Positions 45,233 to 57,589 are shown, numbered from the stretch's first letter. The stretch is DNA of 64,000 bases from Isoetes taiwanensis (GCA_021234155.1 JAJEKV010000011.1:1674001-1738000); one strand, 5' to 3'. Numbers and translations are program-made. The notes: generated by a model from the sequence alone, not told the origin.

Positions 45233-46429
45233 TACTTAAGAGGAAGAAGACTATATTTCTAAAAAAGCGGCAAATTGAGCTTTACAATAAGCTCTTACAT
45301 TGCCCAAAGGACTTCTGGCAACAGTTGAATACGTCATATACAGCAAAAAGTGATGTAGATGCTTTTGACTTATATAACTATGCACATGAGCTGTTATATA
45401 AAGTAGATGAGCCACCTATATGTATAGGAGATATGACATTGGAGCCCATATTTACATCAGAGGATATAGGAGAGGCCATCAGAAAGCTTGCAAATGGTAA
45501 GGCTGCAGATATAGATGGGCTTAGAGCGGAGATGATGATATGGGCAGGAAACGCAGTAGTGAATGAGATTACTGAGTTGTTTAACTCAGTTATGGTTTTT
45601 GGATTTCCGAAGGAATGGCAGTTAAGTCGTATTGTCCCTATCCATAAAGGTGGGGATAAAACAAAAGCAAGCAACTATCGCACAATCATGATAAGCAGTC
45701 TTATGGCAAAGCTTTTTGGGCAGCAGTGGAACATAAGTTATCTAGATGGGATGAGGAGCAAGATATCAGAGCTATTGGGCAAGCCAGCTTTCGTACAGGT
45801 TACTCCACTACAGACCATCTAGTGACAAGAAGAGTAGCCATTAAGAAGTCTAAGGGAATAAATAGGGCAATGTACATGCTTTGTAGACTTGAAAAGGGCA
45901 TTTGATACTGTACCCAGAAAAAAACTTATGGATAGATTAGATGCTATTAATGTTCCTAAGGGACTGCAACTTGTTGTAGCAAGGTTATATGAGCATTTAC
46001 TGAATTGAGCACTCCATTGAATAAGAAATGTGATAAGCAAATAATCAGTAATCTTGGTGTGGTGTTAAACAGGGTTGTCCTGCATCTCCAACTTTATTTG
46101 GCATCTATATTGATGAAGTAGAAAGGTGGCTTAACCGAAGTTGCTATGACGGGGTAGTGCTTGCAGGATACCTTATCATGCTCCTTCTATATGTAGATGA
46201 CATAGTGCTTCTTGCACGAACAGCGGAAGGCTTGCAACAACATTTAGAGGTACTATCATCCTTTTGCGATCAAGCAGGAATGGCAGTCAATTTTGACAAG
46301 ACAAAAATTATGATGTTTGGCACGAGGAAAAAACATGTTTTTCAGATTAAAGGTAAGCCCATTGAACATGTTCATAGCTATAAATATTTGGGAATTGAGA
46401 TAACAGAAAATTACAGAATACAGCCGTAG
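45233..46429 (+). pseudogene. LINE D reverse transcriptase
   Basis: Picks up the LINE frame directly after the nested element (KRKKTIFLKKRQIELYNKLL) and continues through IGEAIRKLANGKAADIDGLR, RIVPIHKGGDKTKASNYRTI (early RT motifs) to 45822. The motif A block (GIF/RAFDTV-like, about 45880-45920) is frameshifted, and motif C is LLLYVDDIVLLAR (46185-46225), followed by AGMAVNFDKTKIMMFG and HSYKYLGIEI. Catalytic residues are present, but at least three shifts separate them. Confidence 0.8.
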
Positions 46430-46496
46430 ATAAGAGGATTGTTGGTCGAAAGAAAGCTTTATACGCAATGCAACCTAAATATAGAACAATTCAGCT

Positions 46497-47247
46497 ATGG
46501 GACTGCTCCATGCGGCTTCATTTATATCGAGCCCTAGTTATGCCTGTAATATTGTATGGATGCCAGATATGGGGACTGGTTTAGCAAGGAATGAATGGAA
46601 AGATATAGAAGCAGTCCAAAAGCGCTATCTAATGGATGAGCTAGGAGTTAAACTCCAAACACCATATGCCATGATGATTGCTGAAGTTGGTATGTTGCCA
46701 TTGGAGAGAGAGGCAATCTATCAATACCTTGTTTATATAACCAGAGTTAAAGCCTTACCTCATGAAAGGCTACCATATAAGGCAATGGAAGAAAGCAAGG
46801 AAAGTGGCTGGTATGCAGATGGAGAATTATGGCTGCAAAGATGGAACATCAGTATGAACGATATGCCATCACAAGAAGCTATTCGGGACCTTGTCAAGTC
46901 CAAGGGCCAACCCACAAGGCAAGATGGACTTTTACAGGCGTAAAATAAATCCCATGGTTATGTACACAGCACAACAGTACTTGATAGACCATCTGCTTAT
47001 GTCATCTAGACACCAGATTTGTCGGATGAGGGTTAGCTCCCATCACCTACAAGTCGAGTGTGGAAGGTGGCATAAATTACCAAGGTCCAGTCGCATATGT
47101 CAGATATGTCAGACAGGGGAAGTGGAGGACGAGCATCACGTTTTGCTTAGTTGTGCAGCTTATACATATATAAGAGAGCGACACAAGATCCACGAAACAG
47201 ATTGTGTGAATATTTATACTTTTTTCAGTTACCATCATGGAAGCTAG
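46497..47247 (+). pseudogene. LINE D C-terminal domain with zinc knuckle
   Basis: Frame 46497-46943 carries KRYLMDELGVKLQTPYAMMI and AEVGMLPLEREAIYQYLVY. After a shift, 46930-47247 carries RRKINPMVMYTAQQYLIDHL, MRVSSHHLQVECGRWHKLPR and the knuckle CQICQTGEVEDEHHVLLSC. This aligns with the LINE A domain at 11478-12131 (shared HLRIE/HLQVE...GRW and EDE.H...C). Confidence 0.75.
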
Positions 47248-47300
47248 CAAATTTCCGCACAGAAATTTTGCTTGTTCGTGATGCACAACTAAATAAGTAG

Positions 47301-47749
47301 CCTAGGTCATAAGGTTTTTTCGTGAATAATCAATTCAAATGTGTGTCGTGGAGGATCAAACTTCTCACTCCTGATGACCCTGGAATGTATAACTTATCTT
47401 GAAAGTACAATAGGTTTATGCCCCTTAGAGAGTAAGAGTTGGTTTTGTCATTAATTATAAAAATTCAAGTACAAAGCAAAATCCATGGTTTTGAAATGAA
47501 AGCATGCTGAAAGAGATAGTAGTATGTAGTCAATTATACTCCAGTAATAATATCCAAAATGAAATGGAATGATGAGAAAATTTAAAGCATCAAAGGCCTT
47601 AAACATTCGAAACTGCATCCCATCAAAAACAGATAGAATAGAGTGATGTCCGATAGCAAGCTGTCACCTAAACTCTGAAATCCTGTTCACTGAAATAAAC
47701 CAACCAGAATAATGAAGCAAGACAAAAATTTAGATAAGAACACATCTAA
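47301..47749. other. Intergenic, no gene seen
   Basis: AT-rich, no supported feature. Confidence 0.5.
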
Positions 47750-49970
47750 GTACAATAAGGTTTATGCGTTTTCAACTTCTCGAGAACTCTTCTTAAATGT
47801 AGATCATGCTAATATCATTCATAAGCTTCGTTAATGTTGCCGAGGCATTAATAAGTCCAAAAGGCATGACTATAAATTCATAGTTTCCATATCTTGTTCT
47901 GAAAGCTATCTTATGGACATCTTTCTCCTTGATTCAAATCTGATAAGATAGTCTGATCTTAACTTGACTTTGAAAAAAAAAAAATTGTGCTCCTTGGAGT
48001 TGGTTCATGAGGTCATCCGCTCTAGATAAGGCGTACCGATTCTTAATGGTGTGCTTATTCAATTGACGATAACCAGTGCACATCTTTAGGCTCTCATTTT
48101 TCTTCTTAACTAATAAGATGGGTGTTCCAAAAGGAAGATATTAGGTCTAATGAAACCTAGGTCTAGGAGCTCTTGGAGTTGCTTCTTCAACTCCGCCAAT
48201 TCAGGAGTGCTCATCTTGTATGGCGCCTTGCTTGTCGGCTTAGTGCCCGATTCAAAAGGAATCTCGCACTCTACTCCTCTATAAGTCAGAAGTTCTCTAA
48301 GTTCCTTTAGAAACAAGTCATGGAACTCCTTAACAAGTCATATGGCCTGCTTCGGCAACTTACTCAAAGCCTACACTTTGGTGTAGCCTTTGGTGTCAGG
48401 GTCTACCAATTCCAACTTGAAGATATATGCTATCACTTCTCTTTTTACGCACTTAAACAACTTTTTACTTGACATGCATTGCATTATTGGGATTTGCTTC
48501 TTACCTTGGACTTCTATCTTCTTTTCATTTGGAGCAGTTAGAATGAGCCTTCTCCTGCCGCAATTAATCAATAGTCTTGCTGGAACAAGGTATTCCATCC
48601 CAACTATAAGGTCATATCACCTATATATTCATCACTTCCATGCCTAATCCCACAGAAATTTCGAGGTTCAACCTCTTGCCGTCTGTGCGGCGAAGAGCGT
48701 CACTTGCCATTAATAATGGCCTGGGCTTTGACTTCAAAGTCCTGGTATTAATCAATTCTACTAGCCTAAGAGAGGCAAAGTTGTGGATGCTCGGCCTGTC
48801 AATGAGGATGATAATTTGCTTGCTAGCTATCTTGCCAACCGTGCAGATTACTCTATACTGACTCTCTGCATTCTCAAACTCTATTTCGGCAAAAAGGCAC
48901 TTTCAATGAAATCCTATGGCGAGTCATTGTGTTTGCCATATAAGTGATTGTGTCACGTATGCACTCGTCTCGCTCTCCTTTGATATAAACTCCAAAATTT
49001 GCTTCACCAGCTTTGAGTAACTAGGACCTCCACCCTGGTCTTTGAGGGTCACATGCTTCTTTCCTTCTTGCTTGCTATAGCACGCACTATTGTAATTGCT
49101 TTTGGCTGCCCTGGACTAGCTAGCTGGTCTCGGACTATAGGCTTCCACATTTCTAGCTTTGTCACAACTCCCTTGCTTCTGAACTGGGGTCACTGGACGA
49201 GGCTCTTCCAAGCTAAGTGCTTTATCCTCCACCTCAGCCACCAAATGCGGGTTTATCGCTCGCACGAGCTTCTTAATCTTCTCATTTAACCCTTCAATAT
49301 GTAGCCTTCGGTTGTCCGCTTCTCATCTATTTCTGGCACATAGAGCTATAAGCGCATGAACTCTTTCGTATAAGGCGTAACTGTCATGTTGCCCTGCTCT
49401 AGCCTATAAAAAACTTGCGCCATCTGGCACTGGTGGGATGTAGGCATAGTGATGCTTGAAGGCTTTTGCAAACTTATTGAACCTGCAATTGTTACGGCTC
49501 AAACCGTGAGCATGAGTGTATCTTTTCCAACATATGCATGGGGTACCTTTAAGGTCTGCAGTAGCTACTCTCCTTTTATCTCTATCCTTCATCCCATATG
49601 CATTGCCATACTCTTTCATCTCGTCAAGCCATGCTTCTGCCTCCATGCCCAACCTTTTTGTGCCTGAGAACTACTTCAATTTCCTGGCTTTCCATACATT
49701 ATTCATGGCTGAGTCCACTTTATTATGGTAATTTGCTCCCTTTTCAGCTTTGGCTTTAGCCCTGGCCCTGGCTTGCCTATTAGCAGGTGGGACTGCTGCC
49801 TCTTGTCCTATTTTATGTTTTGTCTCAGCTTCCTCTTCATCCTGTGTTTTAGTTTCTGCCTTTGACTCTGATGATTCGAAGCTAGATTTCGAGCTAGATG
49901 ACTTATAGTGCCTCCTTTTCCTTGCTTTTTCTTTACCCCTTGCAGCTACTGGTGCTGCAGGTGGTGGCAT
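47750..49970 (-). mobile_element. Ty3/gypsy gag-pol remnant without visible LTRs
   Basis: On the minus strand gag starts near 49970 (MPPPAAPVAARGKEKARKRR), with a Lys/Ser/Glu-rich region and then the gag core EAEAWLDEMKEYGNAYGMKD and NNCRFNKFAKAFKHHY (49404-49652). A decayed protease region follows (48640-48900), then YKMSTPELAELKKQLQELLD and LGFIRPN (about 48150-48250), and reverse transcriptase motifs VIMPFG-like and [17 protein letters not shown] down to about 47830. Stops and frameshifts are frequent. It is truncated after the first half of the polymerase. Confidence 0.75.
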
Positions 49971-50329
49971 GACTCGCAGGCCTCGAATTTATATTTTGCA
50001 CTAACCAGCAAAAATGCCGCCTTTTATTTATGCGTACCGGATTTTTGAAAAAAATACCTCTAACTTGTTGGATTTAACACTATTTTTAGAAAATTTCGAC
50101 CGGAAATTTGTCTGCATCAACTTTAGCAAATCGGACATTTCCAACTTTAATCGGATATTGTTGGGAGTTACCCCCCTAATTTCGAGCCTTGCCGCATGGG
50201 CGCTCTAGTGAATTCCCAGCCACTAGATAGGGGAATATACCGAGGGATATGCCCTCTAGTGCGATCCCATGCGTATACGTCATCGGGAGATGGGGTCAAA
50301 CGCTGATGTGGCTCTATTTCTAAGGGCCC
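49971..50329. other. Intergenic, no gene seen
   Basis: Contains a repeated CTCTAGTG word (50202 and 50250) and ATATACCGAGGGATATGCCC. No gene. Confidence 0.45.
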
Positions 50330-50508
50330 ATTGACATCCATTGGCAAGAATTTCGATGTCATTTGACCTGAACATAGCAAGTGCCACTATTGGAGGCACT
50401 AAAGCATGAGCGGATGAAGCTTCTAAAATAGTATTCAATGGGGTTTGTCCCACAAGCTTCCCTGCAACACTAGCGCCACATCCCAACAGTTTAAGCTTCT
50501 TCAGCACC
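50330..50508 (-). other. Exon-like segment of an unrecognised gene
   Basis: On the minus strand a good acceptor (TTTACTCTTTGCAG) is followed by VLKKLKLLGCGASVAGKLVG, QTPLNTILEASSAHALVPPI, VALAMFRSNDIEILANGCQW and ALRN. This has the look of a helical repeat protein, but I cannot place the family. The sequence after ALRN (below about 50330) is unrelated. It may be a stranded exon like the CLU fragment. Confidence 0.35.
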
Positions 50509-51863
50509 TGCAAAGAGTAAAGACAAACAAACCGGAGGATTTGAACCCCCTGCCAATCCATTTCCCCATCATTTCTTTAACTTGGATGTCTTCTCCTGCA
50601 GATTGCCTAAGTTTCTTTCATTCCGATTACATACCCAACTTGTGCTCACGTAGCAAACGAAGAGGAGCAAGGAGCCAAGACATCTAAATTAAAACTCGCC
50701 CACCAAAGAAATAGAAAATGAATGAAAGAAGAGGGAGTTATGTAGCGTAACCACGTGGAGCACGACCATATCAAAGACTTAAGAAATACCGAATGGCCTG
50801 GAATCGCCTCGAGGCCACCATAGCCAAGGCTACACACCGGAATGGCTCACGAGCAAGAAAATGAAGGATCTGCCCAGAACTCATCCAGACACAACCCTAT
50901 GATGAAGCTGCCGGAATTGTTTTCTACAATCCATCTGGGCCGGAATCAGCTTCATATAAACAGAAATCTCTACCTTCTAAACTTGGCGCCTGCATCAAAC
51001 CATGGAACGAAGCTCCTCGACCCCAGCCACGCCACTCCAAGAATACAGGAAAGAAAAAGATTCGTTTTTGCCCTAAATCCATACTCAAAAACATACAATA
51101 CAACCCTAAAACCATTGAAACCATATGTTACAAACATACGCTTTCATGAACTAGCAAACTATAATGTTCCTTGGTGGTGGTGCAATATAATCGAGTGAAT
51201 AAGGGCATATCCCCATTAGCCCGATTTGGCAAAGCCACTACAAAACTCATCATTCCCATTAGCTTAGGCTGGCGGTGTTTTACATATAGGCACATTTATC
51301 TTTTTTGGATGTTTCACAAGAGCATCTGAAAACTCTTGCCAGTCTGGCAGGAACTTGGTTATTTCGAATGATGAAAAAGGTCACTTTAGGAAGTTTAGCT
51401 TGTTCTCTGCAATAAATCCTGGACAAAATTTCTATCAGTTTGTTTGTTTCATTAGATTTAATTTATTCTTAGGTGCATCTAGAATAATAGCTATTTAAAA
51501 GTCTATGACTCATGATGAAGCTGAGTGTATAGTTTCTGTATATAGTTATTGAATACGTTCTAGTTGTTAAATATTTTACCAGATCCTTGGAAACAATGGT
51601 GATTTCAACAAAGTGCAGAAGAGCAGATGCAGTTTCTTTGATAACAAAAGGGGGCTTAAATTGCTATACATTTTATCCATGAAGAGAAACATACATCTTT
51701 GAAGGAAAACCTTCGGACAAAACAGTAATCTGCAAGCGGAAAAATCTGTTTCCATATCTAAACATCTGTTGCACTTCTGAACAGAGTATAAATTGAGTGT
51801 AAATTCTCCACTGCATGACAGACTTTGCAATAACATTTGTAGAACCATTCGTTCTTACTCCTT
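50509..51863. other. Intergenic downstream of the nuclear-protein gene
   Basis: Open frames (for example 50842-51198) lack recognisable domains. The part just below 51863 is probably the 3' UTR of the minus-strand gene. Confidence 0.5.
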
Positions 51864-52724
51864 TCAAGGACTCTTGGATGGAGTTCTGTTTCTAGAGCTC
51901 CTCCGTTGTGGAGTTTCAACCTCTGTAACATCTTTAGCGCTCTTCTTTTGTGGGCTTCCAGCTTTCTTCAGAGATTTAGGACTTTTTTCCTGCAAAATTA
52001 CATCCTTATTTACAGACTTCGGATTCTTCTTTTGTGAAACCTCCTCTTCATTGACAGATTTCAGACTCTTCTTTTGTAAAATCTCATCTTCTTTCAAGGA
52101 TTCATCTGCATTGCATTCGTCCTCCCTCAACTCACCTTCAGACTCATCTTCTACTAAAACATACTTAGGAACATCACGTAATCTGGAACTCCGGCGCACA
52201 GACTCTGGAGCTTCGGCAAAAGAAACCTCTGATTCATCCTCATCAGTTATCAAGGCTCTTCTCAATCTTTTCTTCACAGAGCCACGCCTTTTCGTATCCA
52301 AATTGGGCTCTTTTCTAGACCTAGACAAACTGCAAGGAACATGATCTGATTCTTCTGTCAGAAGCCTCTTTTTCTTATCAGATCTAGGACAGGGTGTAAT
52401 CTCAGGCTCCTGAGCGCCGGATCTAAGCCTTTTCTTCAAGCTACTGGGCGCCGGAGGATCATCCTCCTCTTTCACAGAATCAATGTCATCTTCTTTTTCA
52501 GATCTAAGCTTACTAAGACGGCCTTCGATCTTGCCTTGCATTCTATGCCTCTGAAAAGAAGACCCGCCCATAGACCAGTGGGCTTGAGAGGCCCATTCGA
52601 GCAAAGCATCATTGGCAGAAACTGGAGGATCAACTCGGTGGTCGTTAAACTTAACATTTTCGTAGATTCTTGGGCGAGGCAATGCAGATCCATAGAAGCG
52701 GACAGGCTTCAAAACGAGCACCAT
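51864..52724 (-). CDS. Conserved plant nuclear protein of unknown function (286 aa)
   Basis: An intact intronless frame on the minus strand, ATG at 52724, stop at 51864. The first 70 residues (MVLVLKPVRFYGSALPRPRI, then KFNDHRVDPPVSANDALLEW, AHWSMGGSSFQRHRMQGKIE) match, from memory, a conserved N-terminal block of plant-specific proteins without a defined activity. The rest is highly charged and probably disordered, with basic clusters (KKRLRSG, KRRGSVKKRLRR, RRSSRLRDV) that look like nuclear localisation or chromatin-binding signals. Near the C-terminus are four degenerate repeats of about 14 residues (LQKKSLKSVNEEE, SQKKNPKSVNKDV, LQEKSPKSLKKAG, PQKKSAKDVTEVE). No frame breaks. A nuclear role is inferred from composition. 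Confidence 0.85.
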   Translation of the reverse strand: MVLVLKPVRFYGSALPRPRIYENVKFNDHRVDPPVSANDALLEWASQAHWSMGGSSFQRHRMQGKIEGRLSKLRSEKEDDIDSVKEEDDPPAPSSLKKRLRSGAQEPEITPCPRSDKKKRLLTEESDHVPCSLSRSRKEPNLDTKRRGSVKKRLRRALITDEDESEVSFAEAPESVRRSSRLRDVPKYVLVEDESEGELREDECNADESLKEDEILQKKSLKSVNEEEVSQKKNPKSVNKDVILQEKSPKSLKKAGSPQKKSAKDVTEVETPQRRSSRNRTPSKSP

Positions 52725-53454
52725 TTTGAAGAGAGAAAAAAATGGCCGGATCTGGCGATGGAGATGCAGAGGTCTGGGGATGGAATCTGGCTATGGAGAT
52801 GGCGAAAGATCTGGCTATGGCGATCGAACAGGGCAGAACAGAGCAATGTAGGAATGGCCAGATTTTAGGCGTTAAATAAAAGGGCTATGGAGGGAATGGG
52901 CTATGGAGGGAAGTTTAGGCGGGGGCGGGAAATCCTGCCTGGCATAAAACGGTTCTTTGTCAGCCTCTGACACGTACGCCATGACATGGCATCCCTGCTG
53001 GCATGCCCACTATTTGTAGTTTCGCTGACGTGGGCCATGACATGGCATCCCTGCTGGCATGCCTGCTATTTTCTGTTTTTAAAATCCCAATGGGTCATGC
53101 ATGTCTTGATTCTTGTCCGTTTTATAGGGTTTTATACTCTTGTAGTCCATGATAGGCAGCATTGCCTTGACTCGAAGATTTGGTGAGGCTGGAAATATCA
53201 GTTTGGGGCATATGGTCTAGAAACAAGCTGCCATGCCTGCCGTTCTTTGCAAACTGGAAGAACGTCGTCTGAAGCAATGAAAGGCAATCAGATGGGAATC
53301 AGAGGTGCAAATAAAACCATAGCTCTATTCTAGAATGGGACTCGCAGGAAACCAACAAACCGCCCAGGCTTCTCATTCATCTCAGCAGATTTTCTACAAT
53401 GGTGGACAGTGGGTAGCCGCACACATGCGAACTACCCACGAAAAATAAAGGGAA
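52725..53454. other. Upstream flank of the nuclear-protein gene, with a 58-bp duplication
   Basis: A block built on GCCATGACATGGCATCCCTG and CTGGCATGCC occurs twice (about 52977 and 53035). Purine-rich GGAGATGGCGAAAGATCTGG repeats lie at 52740-52820, where the promoter and 5' leader of the minus-strand gene should be. Confidence 0.5.
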
Positions 53455-54380
53455 AATCCAATTATATCACTTGGACCCCAAAAAATACAATGCTAATAGA
53501 TGAGTGGTCGATGTACTGCCGAAAAGCTTATCAACGGATAAAAACCAGCCCTTTTCGGGTTTTCGAGGAAAAACCCTAGTGATAAGCCTTCCCGGCAAGG
53601 GCTTAGACAAACGTAAAGGCATAGACATCGCCCCCAAAACCCCGCATGGAGAAGTCGAAACAGTCCGCCTCGCCAACCGCACCCACATCACCAACACAAC
53701 AAACGAGACAACACAAACATACCAGAGAATAGCATCACCCGGGGTGGGTGGAAAAGCATCACCCAAATGTGTGGAAAACATGATAAATGTAAAATTGTGC
53801 ACAATACAATAAACAAAGAAGGGGGAGGGAGGGTTCAAAGAGAATAAGGCAATCACTGGCGAGAAGAGGAAGCGCCGATGAGACGCGGATGCCGAAACGC
53901 AGCGCCGAAATAGCGAACTCCCCAACCCAAAACGGGCATCGCCCGCGCATGCATGCAATACATGCATGCTCGTCCCATTTAGAATGGCGATCCGATGTCA
54001 CCGGATCGATGCGATTCTAGAATGGGACTCGCAAGAAGCCAACAAACCGCCCGACTACCAGAGGACTTCCTTACAAACTAGGATCGAGGACGAAGGTCAC
54101 AGGACGAAGGCCGAAGGCTGGAAAAGGATAGCATGAAAGAAACGCCAAATTGGCTAAACCAGGCAGGAAGAAGCCCCTCCCCTGCCTGGAAACAATTCAA
54201 AGAGAATAAGGTACTGCTGAGAGAAGAGGAAGCGCCGATGAGAAGTGGATGCCGAAACGAGCCTGAAATAGCAAACTCCCAATCCAAAACGGGCATGCGC
54301 CGCCCGCATGCATGCTCGTCCCATTCTAGAATGGCGATCCGATGTCTCAGATCGATGCGATTCTTTCATGTTTTTGGTTC
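53455..54380 (-). mobile_element. LINE-derived repeat: internal duplication plus LINE 3' end
   Basis: On the minus strand the 3' portion (about 53590 down to 53455) carries the LINE A-type stem-loop motif GGGTTTTTCCTCGAAAACCC and ends ...TTTTTTGGGGTCCAAGTGATA. Upstream of it, about 150 bp containing GGCGCTTCCTCTTCTC and CATTCTARAATGGGACGAGC is duplicated (about 53870-54015 and 54225-54360). The phrase TTCTAGAATGGGACTCGC also recurs at 53329 and 54014. There is no polymerase, so this may be a non-autonomous derivative using LINE 3' signals. Confidence 0.5.
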
Positions 54381-55854
54381 TTTTTCCTAAAACGTTCCAA
54401 TATTCATACAAGCGTTGCACAAAGATTTTGGCTCTCTTAGCACAAGCTTAAATAGTGTATTATATCAACACTATCCCGAGCATGCTTATGGCTAGCATAG
54501 AATTAAATCCCTGATTCGTGATTGTCATTTTTTCTCTTACATGCCACATGGAATAATACTAAAGATTAGTCATAGGGAATTTGACAATTAGCATGAGTAT
54601 TATGCACTTCCACGCATGGAATAAAGTCTTACAACACGGGATTCAGGATTATCCACAGTGCACATGATAGTTACCATCGTCACTGCATATATATCCATAA
54701 AATATTGTGTGATATCATGAAGTGTTTAGTGCCATACGATGTTTTAGGGCGATATTTATGTTTTATATCTGAATACAGAATCAAAAAGTACTAGTGAACT
54801 AGATGATAAAGAGTTAGATTCTATGTTTAGAGAGCTTGGTGTGGTTGTTTGTTCTAGTGAAATTGTTGGCAGCTTGATGGTAGTTGTTTCAAAAGTCGAC
54901 AATGATGCGAAAAGCTTAGCATGTAAGTACTTTAGCATGTGTTGAGGGTCTTCTACACATGGTTTTTAATTTGAAGCTTACTAGAAATATGTGTTTTTTA
55001 TGCTGTATGATTCCAAATCCAATCAAATCTACAAGCATGAACATGCAAATTTCCAAGTCTTGGGTTTCATCTTAGACAAGAAGCCATCCACAAAAATTGT
55101 GGGTGCTAAAGGTTTAGCTTTATACAACCTACAATGTATATGTAGAAAATAGAATAGCAAACTTTCATAATGCCTTTTTTTGTGTGTGTTTGTAAAACAA
55201 GAGGATGTGGTCGATTAACCCATGGCTCCAGCATTTAGCAAATGTGAAACTTGAAAGTGGAAGTGATTAAGATTGTAGAAAGCTCTGTTGAAATGCTTGC
55301 CCAGCAAGGGCAGTTTCTTTATAATCATTTTTGTTCAATCCTTGTTAAAAGACTATACTTATTGTAATGCTCCCCGATTCTACGATGCTCCATGCGGGAA
55401 ATCCCTTTTCCATTGATCACTATCACCAAGAAAGACCCTCCATCTAATTCTTTCCTAGCGATCATTATCACTCATAAAGGCCCTCCGTAATGGTCAAGTG
55501 CCCGAGCAAAGGATACGGAGGTGTCATTGGCTCCTTCCTCTTCTAGGACATCTTATATTGCAGAAGCTTCTATACATATTAGCATACATCAATAGAACAT
55601 ATACATAATCTGTCACAATGAAGGGTGTCACATCCATCACTGTCGAAACATCACAACATACATAAGCCAACTTTATTTTTTGTTTGAGAAAATATCTTTC
55701 CAATATTTTCGTTGTTGAGAAGAGCTCTTGAGTTGACACGTATGCTTTTCTATATTTTTTCAAATTTAAAAAAAAGAAAAACAAAGACTGGACACGTAAC
55801 AGGGCAAATTTCCATGTCCGTCGCTGCAATCCAAAAGCTCGCTGGAATCTTCCC

Positions 55855-55856
<2 letters not shown>
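54381..55856. other. Intergenic, no gene seen
   Basis: AT-rich. No coding region, RNA gene or strong repeat recognised. Confidence 0.5.

Positions 55857-55921
<65 letters not shown>
55857..55921 (+). repeat. (TTTC)n microsatellite
   Basis: About sixteen CTTT units upstream of the ORF at 56188. The Lys/Glu- and Phe/Leu-rich frames over it are composition artefacts. Confidence 0.9.
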
Positions 55922-56187
55922 TGTTGCTCTGCAAGAAATCCCTTCTTGAGCAAAGCCGCTTCCAGGAACACACTTTAGATCGGTTGCAATTCAAAAACTC
56001 GTTGCCCAGCATGTTTTCGATCCTCAAATGCTCCACATTCTTTAAAAAAACTGCGGCATTACTTTACATCGATTCAGCGCGACGTCAATCTCGGCATTAT
56101 GTCAGGTTTGGTGTTAGATTGATTGAATCGAAAGATTAAAATTTTGGGTGAGAGTTTGAAGCAAAGAACTGCGCATTAGCTTCAAGA

Positions 56188-56742
56188 ATGTCAATATATG
56201 GAAAAATGCAGTCTTCTTTTGATTTAAAGGGGACAAGTCTAGGTCAATCTCCTCCACCATCGCCACCAAGGCATCCAATCTACTATGTGCAGAGTCCATC
56301 TCGAGAGTCCCATGATGGGGAAAAACCTTCTTTTCATTCTACTCCAGTTATTATCCCAATGGCCTCGCTGATGTATCAAGCATTTATGCAAAATGCAGGA
56401 AGCTCGGTGGATTCAGGTCCACTTTCTAACGGGCCTCCAAAGCCAGGCTCAAGGCGAGTACTTCCCCAGCCGCAACCCTACTATGGAGGTGTTACAGTCC
56501 CCCCTATGCATCCACACATTCTAGAAGGAGGAGATGCATATGCAGTTCGATGGCAGGGGAAAGGCAACCTTTGTCTTGATGCTGCATGTTCTGGCATGTC
56601 GCATGTTTCCAATCTAAATGCTTCAGCTGCTATGAGCCTTTCATGCTACACAGATCTTCATTTCCCAACACATGCAGCGTGCAACAAGGTTTGCTCAGGG
56701 GGTTTACAATGGAGGCAAGCAGAAGAAAACCACAACATGTAA
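56188..56742 (+). pseudogene. Truncated LEA_2/NHL-like protein leader
   Basis: An ATG-started frame of 184 codons. Residues 20-55, with SPPPSPPRHPIYYVQSPSRE followed by SHDGEKPSFHSTPVI, and the later KPGSRRV, are the conserved cytoplasmic leader of plant LEA_2-domain (NDR1/HIN1-like, hydroxyproline-rich) membrane proteins, normally followed by a transmembrane helix and the LEA_2 fold. Neither is present here: after residue about 95 the sequence (QPQPYYGGVTVPPMHPH and onward) is not recognisable and the frame stops. Either the remaining exons lie elsewhere or the gene is truncated. Start choice follows the first ATG, just before the conserved block. Confidence 0.6.
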
Positions 56743-57273
56743 TAGCGTTCGAGGTGCCTCGTCAGTTTACTCCAACAACCCTAGAATGGTCTTGAAAAAA
56801 CATGCAATGCTACTCTCGAATGCTCATGTCTAGACAATTGCCAAAGACTACAGTATTTTTCCATTACTTGCTACTTTCTTAAAGCATGAACTTAAACAAC
56901 AGATTGATTTTCATATCCATTCTTTATTATGGTGTCTCAAACTATCTTTCCAGGGAGCCTACGCAGAGTCATGGATCTTTAAATGTTAGAGGAGGGATTT
57001 TCCTATTTTCTTTGTTGTGCTAACTTTGATAGAAAGCTTTTTGAAGAAGTTCCATATGAAGTAGAAGCAGCAAAGGATTTATTGCTCATTAGGATGTTCA
57101 AAAAAACCATGACCAGTCTGCAGAAGTTGTAAATACGAAAAATTGAAGTTTTGCTAAACATCAAGCTTGAGACATTTGAATAACATTGTTTGTATTTTTT
57201 GAAGCTTTTTAAAAAGTGGTTAATTCAGAGCCAGGGAACAGGTTCCTGAAAATTGATTTGGTGATGTATTTTG
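56743..57273. other. Intergenic, no gene seen
   Basis: AT-rich 3' flank of the LEA_2-like fragment; no further exons recognised. Confidence 0.45.
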
Positions 57274-57364
57274 CCCCGAGATGGACAAGGCGTATACGGA
57301 GGGTTTTTCGCTGACCCATTAATGCACGTGGCGTATCCCCTTTATAGTAGGTGAAATCCCTGGG
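57274..57364. mobile_element. Short (91-bp) MITE copy related to 8928-9175
   Basis: Shares ATGGACAAGGCGTATAC, GAGGGTTTTT, GCTGACCC, GGCGTATC and CCTTTATAGTAGGTGAAA with the right half of the 248-bp element. Ends CCCCGAGAT and (other strand) CCCAGGGAT. Flanked by GTATTTTG direct repeats (57266-57273 and 57365-57372), or nine bases if the next C is counted. An internal-deletion derivative. Confidence 0.75.
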
Positions 57365-57589
57365 GTATTTTGCTGAATATTATTGCTTTTGCATTTTGCA
57401 GATGCTAGATAGTGCGAAAGCAACTGTTATAATTAGCAGCAAGGTAATAATTTTTCGCAATGAAGCTAATGAATTCTAGCAATGAAACTGCAAGGTTTTG
57501 GTCAGGCATTGTGGACACCCCCAAGTCTGGTTGCTCCACGGAATCTCCCCTTGGCACCAGCTTGGAAGAAGAAACCTCTAAGTGCCAGT

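Larger units (their letters stand above)
38728..47300 (+). mobile_element. Near full-length zinc-knuckle LINE (LINE D) interrupted by an LTR element
   Basis: ORF1 (38728-39504), endonuclease (39521-40334), linker (40380-40656), then a nested LTR retrotransposon (40657-45232), then reverse transcriptase (45233-46429) and the C-terminal zinc-knuckle domain (to 47247). The reading frame of the LINE continues across the nested element when it is removed, so the two parts are one original insertion. The 3' UTR stem-loops and microsatellite tail of LINEs A and B are not seen, so the 3' end is truncated or of another subfamily. Several frameshifts make it inactive. Confidence 0.85.

Noticed and set aside
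55524-56036. 170-codon minus-strand frame across the (TTTC)n tract
   Set aside because: Open only because the tetranucleotide repeat lacks stops; flanking residues show no family similarity.
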